This document shows, one piece after another, positions 31,366-41,283 of a stretch of 61,443 bases of DNA. The notes below the pieces were generated by a model that saw nothing but the letters and a program-made list of their open reading frames with translations, searched no databases and was not told the origin of the DNA. Numbering within the stretch: the stretch's first letter is position 1; every line of letters starts with the position of its first letter. The position numbers were made by a program, and so were the translations under genes. Source of the DNA: Salisapilia sapeloensis (Eukaryota > Oomycota > Peronosporomycetes > Peronosporales > Salisapiliaceae); NCBI GenBank assembly GCA_023334545.1, contig JAADVB010000097.1:1-61443 (forward strand), written 5' to 3'.

Positions 31366-34300
31366 TCACATAAGGTCCATGTCCGCATCTTCCTGGATGC
31401 TACTTTGCGTCATCTTCTCACTCGCGAGGAAACTCAGGTGCTGGAGCATACCGATGTGGTCCTGGTCCGCCTCCTTCCGTGGCTTCGTGTCAAACACAGC
31501 GACTGTGCCCAGCGCATGCCCGTCCACGGAAAAGATGGTGGCGCCGGCATAGTACCGGATCTTCACAGCGCCCTCTCGGCCCTTCACCATCGGGTTCTCT
31601 CGGAACCGGTCGTCCTGCTTGGTGTCCAGTACGACCATGACGCCGTCCTGGCAGATCGTATGTGCACAGAACGACATCTCCCGAGGCAGTGTCGTGTGCA
31701 TCATGCCAATGTTCGCCACGAGAATCTGCTCATCCTCGTCCACTATACTCACATACGCGATCGGGCACTTCATCGTCTTGGCCGCAACTTCGCAGTACAT
31801 GTTGAACTTGCCGGATGATGCCAGGTCGTGCACGTTCATCTCTTTCAGTACTGCCAGTCGCTCTTCCTCATCATCCGGGTACGGAGGCTCCGGCCACGCA
31901 TTCATCCACAGACCTCCACTGGCGGTACTGCTCCTCGTCTGGTCGAACTGAGACGACCCGTTGGACGTCTTGCGGTTCGTGTCGGTCGACTGGTGACTGT
32001 CACCTCGACTGCGGGACGACATGGGAGTCGCCACCTGCATTCCATTAGCAGCATTGTTTCCATTGTCGTCAAGCGAATGGAAAGCGACGCACGAGACGCA
32101 GACGCGCATGGTGCGACCGCGAATCGGATGATGGAAGGAGCAGTTCTTGCAGATGACTTCTCCACAAGCGCGGCAATGGTGCTTGCGCTTGAAGACGCTG
32201 AAGCGCTTGTTGCAAATGTGGCAGCTGAACCGGTCCTCATCGTTCACCCACGACGTCTCTTGGACGGCATCTAGGCGTGGAAGTGCCACTGTTCTAGAGC
32301 TTCGGGTGCTTCTCAATGAGCTTTTACGAGATAAGGAAAAGGTCGGACGTCCTCCTTTCGGCGAAGGTGAAGAGCCTCCAGACGCGTTGCTTGGGCCTCG
32401 GGATCGAGAGACTGGTGTCTGGAATCCCTTGCTGCTTGTGAGAGACTCTCTGATGCTGGCACGAGACGTCGGCTCTTCCTGTAGATAGTCCAGCACTTGA
32501 TCTCCATTCCCGTCCGCGTGAGAAATACGCTTGGGAACCATTTCACTCACACGACCCTGGTCCTCATCCATAGACGCGACGAGGTGCTCTGGAATGGAGT
32601 CGTTGAACGGATAGTAGTCTTCCGACTGAGAAGACGACGATTCTCCTGCCGCTGCTTCCTTCGCAGCTAAAGGAGAAGACGATCCAGATGAGCTTTCAGA
32701 AGACGCTGTGTCGTCATAATGGACGATATCTGCTTGCTGAGCTTCTGGGAGCGAAGGTGGGGGAGGTCTGGCTTTATTCATCTCCTGCTTCTTCCGCTCT
32801 TCCTCCGCACGCTCCCTTCTCTTCCGTTCTTCCTCCTCATGCTGCCTCCGCTTCCTGTCCTCCTCTGCTGCCCTCGCTTTCTTCCTCTGCACTGCTCTCA
32901 CATGTCGTTTCAATCGGAAGCGACACTGCACGACACGCACAGCTTTTCTCGCTTGAACGAACTGACGCCGGCGGCATGCCATGCGCAAGAAGCTCTGGAC
33001 TTTTACAGCCTTCGCATGACGTCTAGCAGCACGCACCTTTTGGTAGCGAAAGTGCACCTGCAGGCTTTGAACGCCATGCCGAGTGCGCAGGAACCTCTGT
33101 CGGGCGTAAAAGCACAGGACGGCATGGTAGATAGTGTCCATGTGTCGTCTCAAGCGCTTCTTCCTCAAGTCCTCCAAAAACTCGTACGCAGGCTGCTTGA
33201 AGAACATCTTTGTCGAGCCCATTTGGATACCTGCCTCGAGACACTTGCTCTTAAAGTCGCTCGAAGGTTCATCTAGCTTCGTCTGCTTCGGCATCTTCAC
33301 TACCAGTTCTCTCAGTAGTTCCTTGGCTTCTGCCGTCGCGTCAGAATACCGAGCGTCTTCTGCCTTTTCGCCTAGCTTTAACGTCGACTGCATCTTCTTA
33401 AGCGTAAAGTATCTTCCGACAAAGTCTTCATGAGGTAGTCGGATCGGATACCCTGCTCTCGACACACGTACGGCTTCCATGACACCGTTGCAGCGCAGTT
33501 GGTTCAACACACGGTCTTTGCTTAATACGCCGCTCTCGGATGTTTCGTTCGGCTTGATGCAACGCACGTACCTCGGACTCGTCTGGTGCAAAGTGTCAAT
33601 GAGCGTCGTGAGCTGCTCCTTGAACTGGAGGCCGACGCTGCCGCCTTTTTGCTTGGTCGACCCACGGCGTGGACGAGTGGCTGGAGAGCTCTTGGCTCGC
33701 TGGCGAAAGGCCAGGACGTCGCACAGCATCTTGGTAAAGCTCCCGGGCTCCGGTCCTTGTGCCAACAAGTCGACTGCTTCCTGATGCAACGCTTCCTTGT
33801 TCTTTTCCAAGAACCCGACGCACGAGTACTCGACGTTGCCAGCGTAGTGGCTGATCGTGAAGAGACACTTGGCTTGCTGGATGCGAGAGGCGGAGAACCG
33901 GGCGTGATGGTCGCACGATCGGTAGAGCTTCGAGGCGAGCGTCGAGTCCGAACCTTTCGGCATGACACACTCCTCGTCCACGAGCGACAGGATGCCTGTG
34001 GGTCGCTGGGAGATGAGTTGCACACAGTCCTGATTGTCGGGAAAGTCGACGTACTTCCAGTCGACGCCTTGGCTCTCGTACTCTTGCTGCTCCAGCTTAA
34101 ACACGTATTCGTTAAACTGCTGCTGGAGCGTCTCGTTGGCAAAGTTAATACAGAGCTGCTCGAACGAGTTGTTCGGGAACACCTCAAAGCCGAAGATGTC
34201 CAGGATGCCAATGAAGAGAGACCCGCCGCGAGCTCTGTGCTGATCGTCCATCCGCAGGAACTCGTTAATCTTGAGTACCATCCAGTCGAACAAGTTCCCG

Positions 34301-35658
34301 TACAAGGTCTTTGCCAAGGCGTCTCGAGCGTTCGTCGCCTGTTCTGCCGACAGCTTGACGCTGACAAAGTCAGAACCGGCACGGATCTTGCGTGTGGACA
34401 AGGCTTCTTCCAGGGCGGCACTATCGAGCTTTAGTAAGCTAGCAGCAGCGTCGCGTGACCAATAGCAGCTTTCTCGAAGGGTTGTGCCGCTCTTCTCCCC
34501 ACCTGCATCTGACGTCTCGTCGAACGTCAGGTTACCAATGTGCAGTAAAGCGGCGACGACGTCAAAGATACCGTCGCGCTCGAAGCTAGTGAATCCGATG
34601 ACGTCCATGGCTCCTTTGACGCGGTGGAACATATCTACATCATCCACGCCGTCGCGTCGCTCGAAGCAGTCGCTCTGATTCAGGTACCTGTAGTGCATGA
34701 ACATATTGTCGCTGTCTTGGGACGTCGGCGGGTCGAGACGCCATCGCTCTCGCTCCGAGTCGGACGCGCCGACCATGACTTGGTAGAAAACGTGGTAATT
34801 CCGCTCGCCAGTCGACTGCGAGACGAGACGCACTTTTTCCATTAAATAGGTCTGAATGCTGGCGCCAGTGAGCTGGCCGCCGCTAGTGAAATGCAGCTTG
34901 ATGAACTTGCCGAAGCGACTACTGTTGTCATTTCGTAGCGTTCGGGCATTCCCGAAAGCTTCGAGCACCATGTTGGTCTCCAGCACCTTGGCAGCGATGC
35001 CACTGCTGGAGGCAAAGGAAGAAACGGAGCGTCGAAGAGACGTGCGTGGGGCAGCGCTCTGGGCTGTGGATACGTGCTGAGAAGCTCCGGCCTGTGCGAG
35101 ATATTCCATCAGGAACTTGGTGCTTTCCGTCTTTCCACTGCCACTCTCGCCTGAGACGAGAACGGACTGGTCTTTCAGGTCGTAGACCATGGCTTTGTAG
35201 GCATCTCCTGCAATTCGGTAGATGTGTGGCGGTAAAGAGTCTCCTGCCGTCCGTACGGTGCTCTGTCGCTGATCGAAAGCCTCGAGATACAACTGCAAGA
35301 CACTGTTGTTGTATAAACCAGAGAGCTTTTCAAAGGGATTGATAGCTAGCAATATGGCGCCAGTGTTGGTGTAAATCTTCTTCTTGTGGAAACGGGCTTC
35401 GAGTGCTTCGAGCAAACTATCTTCATTGAGCTCAATGAGCTCCGTGAGGTCGTCGATGCGGGACTTGTCGTTTGCTAGTCGCAAGTTAGACGGGATGTCT
35501 GACACTGATGCGAGTGAGAACTGCTGTGTGCCTCCACTCTCGAGCTCGACTATGATGACGGAAGCGTCCTTATCGAGCGGATTGGCGTACCGGTCAGCAA
35601 TTTTGCCAGGCAGCCACGCGGCGCCCTGCTTGACTTCTACCTGTGTCCCAACGTCCAT
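31366..35658 (-). CDS. Myosin with IQ motifs, FYVE finger and GAF domain
   Basis: An uninterrupted 1430-residue frame. An SH3-like N-terminus (1-55) precedes the motor (about 65-815), with P-loop GESGSGKTES (about 170), switch II DIFGFEVFPNNSFEQL (about 482) and the actin-binding part YVRCIKPNE. IQ-like motifs (about 835-930) are followed by a highly charged helix (KARAAEEDRKRRQHEEEERK and on), probably a single alpha-helix lever extension. A FYVE zinc finger (about 1137-1190) has the PI3P-binding KRKHHCRACG. The C-terminus (about 1270-1420) is a GAF domain (FCAHTICQDGVMVVLD). I infer an actin motor that binds PI3P-positive endosomes, with a small-molecule-sensing tail. It is convergent with AP-4 beta. 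Confidence 0.93.
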   Translation of the reverse strand: MDVGTQVEVKQGAAWLPGKIADRYANPLDKDASVIIVELESGGTQQFSLASVSDIPSNLRLANDKSRIDDLTELIELNEDSLLEALEARFHKKKIYTNTGAILLAINPFEKLSGLYNNSVLQLYLEAFDQRQSTVRTAGDSLPPHIYRIAGDAYKAMVYDLKDQSVLVSGESGSGKTESTKFLMEYLAQAGASQHVSTAQSAAPRTSLRRSVSSFASSSGIAAKVLETNMVLEAFGNARTLRNDNSSRFGKFIKLHFTSGGQLTGASIQTYLMEKVRLVSQSTGERNYHVFYQVMVGASDSERERWRLDPPTSQDSDNMFMHYRYLNQSDCFERRDGVDDVDMFHRVKGAMDVIGFTSFERDGIFDVVAALLHIGNLTFDETSDAGGEKSGTTLRESCYWSRDAAASLLKLDSAALEEALSTRKIRAGSDFVSVKLSAEQATNARDALAKTLYGNLFDWMVLKINEFLRMDDQHRARGGSLFIGILDIFGFEVFPNNSFEQLCINFANETLQQQFNEYVFKLEQQEYESQGVDWKYVDFPDNQDCVQLISQRPTGILSLVDEECVMPKGSDSTLASKLYRSCDHHARFSASRIQQAKCLFTISHYAGNVEYSCVGFLEKNKEALHQEAVDLLAQGPEPGSFTKMLCDVLAFRQRAKSSPATRPRRGSTKQKGGSVGLQFKEQLTTLIDTLHQTSPRYVRCIKPNETSESGVLSKDRVLNQLRCNGVMEAVRVSRAGYPIRLPHEDFVGRYFTLKKMQSTLKLGEKAEDARYSDATAEAKELLRELVVKMPKQTKLDEPSSDFKSKCLEAGIQMGSTKMFFKQPAYEFLEDLRKKRLRRHMDTIYHAVLCFYARQRFLRTRHGVQSLQVHFRYQKVRAARRHAKAVKVQSFLRMACRRRQFVQARKAVRVVQCRFRLKRHVRAVQRKKARAAEEDRKRRQHEEEERKRRERAEEERKKQEMNKARPPPPSLPEAQQADIVHYDDTASSESSSGSSSPLAAKEAAAGESSSSQSEDYYPFNDSIPEHLVASMDEDQGRVSEMVPKRISHADGNGDQVLDYLQEEPTSRASIRESLTSSKGFQTPVSRSRGPSNASGGSSPSPKGGRPTFSLSRKSSLRSTRSSRTVALPRLDAVQETSWVNDEDRFSCHICNKRFSVFKRKHHCRACGEVICKNCSFHHPIRGRTMRVCVSCVAFHSLDDNGNNAANGMQVATPMSSRSRGDSHQSTDTNRKTSNGSSQFDQTRSSTASGGLWMNAWPEPPYPDDEEERLAVLKEMNVHDLASSGKFNMYCEVAAKTMKCPIAYVSIVDEDEQILVANIGMMHTTLPREMSFCAHTICQDGVMVVLDTKQDDRFRENPMVKGREGAVKIRYYAGATIFSVDGHALGTVAVFDTKPRKEADQDHIGMLQHLSFLASEKMTQSSIQEDADMDLM

Positions 35659-35847
35659 TTATATTGAATGGGGGCGTCGGAAGGAATGCACAGGTTGGGG
35701 ATGCTGGACGACTCGAATGTCGTATACAGTATGGGCGACGGATAGACGGGAGAGTGCAATCCCTGCGATGAGGTAACTCGATACAAATCTGGACTTGGTG
35801 CAAGAGCTTTCCTTGACAAGGCGCCAGCGGATATTCTATTCCCAGAG

Positions 35848-36150
35848 ATGGCTCAAAGTCGACAGCGAGCCGGTGCGTCGGGAAAAGCTTATCGGTCGAA
35901 AATTGGTACCGGCGCTGCTCGGTTGTTGTGTGCGGAAAGCCAGTTGGTGACTGTCGGCTCGGATGACTTGGCTTTTGTATGTGCTGGACGTCCTTTCAGA
36001 TCAGACTGTTTGGTTGTAGAGGCCAGGATAGTGTCAGACTGGCTAGAAAGAGAAGGTGATCAGGAAAAGCAGAATCTAGCCACTTTATGCGACCTGCTTC
36101 GCCACACGCTTCGACATGCCGATAACGCGGTTGACGCAGCGTTAGTATAA
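35848..36150 (+). CDS. Small hypothetical protein
   Basis: 100 residues from an ATG 190 bp upstream of, and divergent from, the myosin gene. A basic N-terminus is followed by a compact hydrophobic segment (LLCAESQLVTVGSDDLAFVC) and a helical C-terminus (NLATLCDLLRHTLRHADNAV). No signal peptide or TM segment is seen. I do not recognise the family. The amino-acid pattern looks like a folded small protein, but it could also be a chance frame. Confidence 0.4.
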   Translation: MAQSRQRAGASGKAYRSKIGTGAARLLCAESQLVTVGSDDLAFVCAGRPFRSDCLVVEARIVSDWLEREGDQEKQNLATLCDLLRHTLRHADNAVDAALV

Positions 36151-36587
36151 GGCCATGTGGATACGTAGATCAGCGATATCCCGGATTATAGACAAAATTG
36201 CGATCGCAGACTTTCGCGAAAGTGCATCAGATCAAGCAGGCGTTGGCATCCACTTCCAAGTTGTCGCTCGTTGTTGTGGATGCGGCTCACGACTATGTTA
36301 AGTGAACGTGTCGACAATGTTACCACCAAGGAGGCGATCTAGATACTGCGAGTCCTTGCTGACACAGTATCCTGCGGCAGGCCCAGCTGCCTAGCACAAA
36401 ATCAGTCTACCTAGCGATCAGGCACGTACCAGCATGATTGACAAACGGAGGCAAGCGTAGTCTTTCCGAGACCACAGACGGTACTCAATCAAAAGCACCC
36501 ACCAACAAGCTCGTTCGCATCAAAGAAAGTTGACATTTAAATATAAAGAAAATTCCGACGTCCTCTCTATCACAACCTCCTGTATGC
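36151..36587. other. Intergenic, nothing recognised
   Basis: 437 bp between the small hypothetical gene and the 3' end of the PX gene. No coding sequence, repeat or RNA gene that I can support. Confidence 0.4.
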
Positions 36588-37552
36588 TTAGAGCTTGGTC
36601 GTGTACCCGTCCATCTTTTCCTCGCTGGCCTTGGCGTCCGTCAATAGACTGTTGATCGACTTGATCTGGCGGTCAATGCGACCCATAAAGCCCTTGCTGT
36701 CATCCAGACCTTCCATGTCCACTGGCGCAATGGCAGGCTCACTGTCCCTGCGGTCTTCTTTCGACACCTCCTTCGTGTCCGTCTTGGCATCCATCGAGTG
36801 CTTCCCAACGTCCTGGTCCTCATTGGTCTGATGAACCTGCTGCAGTTGCTCCAAGTCGTCAAAGCTGCTCACGTCTTGATGAAGAGCAGACGGACGGTTT
36901 GCGTCAGAGCTTGAGTCTGGAGCGGAGGGCGAGGTCGCATCGTATGGAGACACCTTGTTCTCCTGATCGTCGCTTCCATTGGACGAATGGTCATGCTCGT
37001 TCCCGTCCTGCAGCTCCGTCGCTCGACCTCGTTCCGACTCGTTCAAAGCACTCAAAGTCGACATTTCACTGCCAACAAGACTCGGCTTAAACGAGTACAC
37101 GCTGTTGCCGGACGTGCCGCGAGCTTCTGTGTTCTGGCTCTCAAATTCGCCGACCCGGACAAGCTTAAGCAGAGCTTGAAACTGGGACGTCGGCAGTTCA
37201 CTCCGGCACACGGCACGCATGAACTCGTTCAGCATAACCTGCCGCTTTTCTACGACTGCCGTGGACATGGCAGAGCTTCTCGTCCAAGTGCGTGGCGGGA
37301 AGGGCACGTCCGAAGGCACGTTTTTCCGCACTTTGAGCTGGCGGTAGAACTTGCGGAACTCACTGAAGCGTAAGAGGCGCTGGTAGACCTGTCCGTCATA
37401 GCTTACGACAGTCTGGTAGACCTAGGAACGAGGTTGAGACACAATGCAGAGGATAGCGTGAGAAGAAAGCGTACCGTGTAGGCGTGGGAGGACTCTGGTT
37501 GGACATTCTGCGCGCCAACGACTGCCACCCGCATGCGATCCTTGGCGGGCAT
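36588..37552 (-). CDS. PX-domain phosphoinositide-binding protein
   Basis: Exons 37552-37475 and 37421-36588, joined over a 53-nt intron (37422-37474, phase 0), give 303 residues. The splice rebuilds the PX core: RVAVVGAQ, then AYT^VYQTVVSYDGQ, RFSEFRKFYRQL, the Pro-rich FPPRTW loop, and EKRQVMLNEFMRAV. The PX domain fills about 7-125. The rest is Ser/Asp/Glu-rich and ends in a predicted amphipathic helix (FMGRIDRQIKSINSLLTDA). PX domains bind phosphoinositides, usually PI3P, and recruit proteins to endosomes. No BAR domain is evident. Confidence 0.85.
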
Positions 37553-37980
37553 GATACAATCTCCGGTTTTATCGTTTCGGATGAACGAGTTGTGACTAGT
37601 ACGAACGTTCCCTGGTGCTGGTGAGTACGGAAATGAGATCCCGGGCGATGGAAAACGAGCGTGTGTCTACTACTCGCAAAATTCCTGATTTGTCTTGGTT
37701 TCAGTATACGAAAGGCCAGCGACAAATTTGGAAAAAGTACACGTTGAAGTTACGTGCCCCACCGAAATCGAGCAAGTGTTAGTATGGGTATCATCCATGC
37801 ACTGGTAACGACCTACCGACCACGACCTTCGCGCTTCTGGTCTGAAAGAGCGCTGCTCGAACTGGATGGCTGGACATGACAGTCGCAGATCCGATATCAA
37901 GATTTCGGCCAATGTATCGGGGTTGTGGGCGAAGCTAATTTGTGAGAATTACTACGAGGGACCATGAAGCGTTGCAGGGA
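37553..37980. other. Divergent promoter region
   Basis: 428 bp between the start of the PX gene and the start of the next rightward gene. I see no gene in it; open frames here lack an ATG. Confidence 0.4.
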
Positions 37981-39691
37981 ATGTTACGGGCAAAGGCATT
38001 TGTCGGCGCTATTTATATCCTAACGCTTATCGCTGGGCTTCTCACCCTCGTCATCATTAGGTCATCGACACACGAACTAACGCGTGCTTCATGCGGTCAA
38101 CATCACCAACTGCAGCGGCCATGGTATCCCGATCTTTTGTTTCGTCATCAAAGTAACCTCGTGCTAAGTTACCGATTATTCACTAAGGCTATGCTCTTGT
38201 CCGAAGACATCGGCTCGGTCGCTCGACACGATCCGAATTGGTGGGGTGTGCGCACATCGATGCTCACTCTGTGGCTGCAGGATGCGTCGAACTACCAGTC
38301 TTTGCCGGAAGACGAAGCGCACCAGGTGCGTTCTCTTACGTGGCTCCATCCGTCTGTAGCAACGAAGATCAAGCTTACGTATATTTGCCATCCCATATGC
38401 CTAGATGATCGAAAAGTTTGTACATCGCGGAGAGCAATATGAACAGAGCCGAGTAAAGTGCTGGCGACAGATCTGTAAGCACCGCAACGCAAACTCGTCG
38501 TCGTGTTGACATGGCTGATTTACCCACCCTGTAGTACTTGAATTGCAGGATTCGACCCATCTCCAATCCTCACCTCTGTGGAAGGCTACTTCGGGGCTAG
38601 ACAGCGAACATCATGTTGTGGATGACGGAGCACAGACGCTGTCGAGTCCCAATCGAGGACGCATGCGCCCAGGAAAGGAACTGATCGTCCTGCAGGATAG
38701 TCCGAGCGAGCCGAATATTCGCACAAGTGGCCACGTCAAAACCGAGGTGACTGACGGAGTGGCTTCAAATGAGCAAGAGACCGCCGATAAAGCGCAGACA
38801 GCTTCAAGTCGAAAGTTCTCGTCCTTGACGTTGATCGAGCGCCAAGCAAAGTGGCTGGAAGAGAAAGCCAAGAAACGGGAGCAGGAGCGGCAACGACAGA
38901 TAGAAGAGAGCGAGCGCGAGCTTACGTTTCAGCCAAAACTCATGCGGAGATTTACCTTTTCCTATGATAAACCAGCAGCGGCCAAACAGGAATTGGTACG
39001 AGGAGTGACATTTAATGGGCGTTCCAGTGGTGTGGGCAAGTCGATCGAAAACTTTCTAAATTCGAATTCAAAGGCTGTTCGAGCTCACAACGCGTATCGA
39101 GAAGGTGTGCGAGACCGGTCGAATGTCCGGTCGGCATCGTCTTCGAGGAGCAATGGCTCTAGCTCTGGTCGACGGAAGAAGAAACTGGCGGCATTAGAGA
39201 CACTTCCAACCACGCGCCGGATTGCCATCAACTCTACTCTACTCAACGAAACCAAATCCGAACTCGTGCATTCGATCTTGTCAAGCCCACGGGGAAAGCA
39301 GCTATATAGCAGCGAAGAACCTGTGGTGGAGTCGCCACCAGAGGATAGCTTGCAGCCGGAGGAAGCAGAAGTGACTGTGAACAATAATAATGAGTTTATG
39401 GATGGACGCAAATGGAGCGATCGGCCGGTGATCGATGGTCGAAACGTGGAGTTTACGGACACGAAAGCAAAGTTGGCAGTGCAGGACGCGATGCACTTCG
39501 AGCTCAAGTCCATGTATCGAAAAACAGATCGGAAAGCTGGGAGGGATGGCGTGGCGTTGCTCATGGGGAGGAGAGAAGACACGCTGAGCGAACACGTGAT
39601 CGCAGTGCTGTTTGATCGGGAGAAAGTTTCAGAGCAGGAAGCGGAAGTGTGGTGGAGTAGTCACCGACATCGCTTTGTAGATGGATGCTGA
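37981..39691 (+). CDS. Predicted signal-anchor, coiled-coil protein, two introns
   Basis: My model joins 37981-38325, 38405-38474 and 38535-39691 over introns of 79 and 60 nt. The second donor is GTAAGC. Frame is kept throughout, giving 523 residues. The N-terminus has a hydrophobic segment (about 7-27, VGAIYILTLIAGLLTLVII). A helical part follows (EKFVHRGEQYEQSRVKCWRQ, ILLELQDST). Around 240-290 lies a charged helix with RQAKWLEEKAKKREQERQRQ and the phrase FQPKL, seen in many oomycete proteins of unknown role. The C-terminal domain (VQDAMHFELKSMYRKTD, VIAVLFDREKVSEQEAEVWW) is not recognised. The 3' exon is firm; the 5' part could belong to a separate gene, in which case the downstream gene would start at 38663. 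Confidence 0.5.
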
Positions 39692-39821
39692 TCATGTGTG
39701 GCAGCGCTAGTCCACGAAATTATAGACCGTGCGATGGAATGTAAGATGAAAAGAATTGGTTTCATTTATTCGAGTTTGAATGTCGTGGAAAGCAGTCCGC
39801 GCGAATGCCTTCATGTCCTGC

Positions 39822-40430
39822 TCAAGGCATGTAGCTTAGGAAGTGCACGACGAAGGCAAAGAGCAAGCTCAGCTTCATCAGCTCCAGAATTGCATACACG
39901 AAGTAGTAGACTGAAGAAGGCTTGCCGCTCATTTCGACCTCGTGTTCAATCTCTGTCCGCACCATTTTCTGGTGGAAGCTAAGTGAGTCATCCGGCACGT
40001 CCCGTAGTTCCAGCATGAGTGCATGCTCTGCTCTCAAGTTCACTTTTGGGTACAAGAAGAGGACTTGGATTACGAGGATGAACGTCAAGATGATGAGGAG
40101 CGCAGTGTGATTGCCAATGTCGTCCGTGTCCGATACTGCAACGTTCACGAGCCAAAGGCTAAAGCACAGTGCCACTTCCACTGCGTTTAATCCAGCAAAC
40201 ACTGTGCGCCCAACGTCAAGAGCGTAATGGTGAGGAGCAAACGGCGCTCGGAATTTGAGCCAGGTCTCAGTGCAGGAGATGGCGAGCACGAATCCGATCC
40301 AGATCATGGCTAAGAAAGTTTGCGACGCTCCTTTGGACAAAACTCCAAAGCCTGCGAGCAGTGCGAAGAGCACGCCTGTGCCGGTGTAGGCTCCCGCGAG
40401 TGCGAAGCGTTCGATTGCGAAAAGCATCAT
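39822..40430 (-). CDS. Multi-pass membrane protein of unknown family
   Basis: 202 residues from the ATG at 40430. Five hydrophobic spans are visible: TGTGVLFALLAGFGV, TFLAMIWIGFVLAISC, NAVEVALCFSLWLV, ALLIILTFILVIQVLFLYP, and LELMKLSLLFAFVVHFL. A hydrophilic loop before the last span contains HQKMVRTEIEHEVEMSGK. The frame stays open upstream, and a good acceptor (TACTTTTTCAG) precedes codons for FTTADLSDKRK, so a short upstream exon may exist. I do not recognise the family and assign no function. Confidence 0.6.
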   Translation of the reverse strand: MMLFAIERFALAGAYTGTGVLFALLAGFGVLSKGASQTFLAMIWIGFVLAISCTETWLKFRAPFAPHHYALDVGRTVFAGLNAVEVALCFSLWLVNVAVSDTDDIGNHTALLIILTFILVIQVLFLYPKVNLRAEHALMLELRDVPDDSLSFHQKMVRTEIEHEVEMSGKPSSVYYFVYAILELMKLSLLFAFVVHFLSYMP

Positions 40431-41283
40431 TTTGCGTTTGTCAGAAAGATCTGCGGTTGTAAACTGAAAAAGTAGGTACTTGCACGAACCACCGGCGCTT
40501 ACTGTCAATTGGAGCACTTTCAAATTGGATTCAAAGTATCTTTGTGTGCAGACCGATGCAAGATCCGATTTAGATGTGCAGGATCGACCACTTGTTTTTT
40601 CACGATGTCACATGAAAGATATCTTTTCCGAGAAGCACGATTATCCTTCGTTTGAACCACTTCAAATATCCAAGCAAAGATTGTCTGTGAGAATGGAACT
40701 GAACGCTGTGAATATCTTTTAGGCACATATATGGCATGAAAGAGACTATCTATATCCAATCCGAATATATGTGACGGTCAGCTTTCATGCGATGCTAGTG
40801 AGTAGACACGCTGAGACGCTCTTCAACTATCTTTCTACTTGGTACTCGACCGGCGTTCTACTAGGAATGATACAGCAACAGGACGACGCAGAGATTTATT
40901 GAGCCAGTTAAGTTTGCCTTAAATCTACCACTTAGCTGTGCAAGAATATCTTTGTGTAAGACATGATGCATCCTGCCACCTCTCATCGACAAGAAGTAAC
41001 TCAGGAGTGCATAGTAAGATGGCTCGTTATGCACCAAGGTTAGTCAAGGTCTAAGCGACAAGAAAGCCTCCCACTACCCCCTCTGTGACTTTTGATTACT
41101 CATCGACACCTCGGCTTCAGCTAAAAGAGGTCATGGCATACTATACTGCTTACATCAAGTGTTTGACAAGAGACGAAAGAGCAACGTACAATTCAAGATG
41201 ACTTCATTTATTCAAAGTTCAATTTTCACAATTTCGAACGTCACAACGGACTGTACGTACACTTTACCAAATTCGCATCCATC
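40431..41283. other. AT-rich intergenic stretch
   Basis: About 850 bp upstream of the membrane-protein gene and downstream of the zinc-module gene. No gene, RNA or clear repeat is seen. It may contain a short 5' exon of the membrane-protein gene near 40480-40560. Confidence 0.4.
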
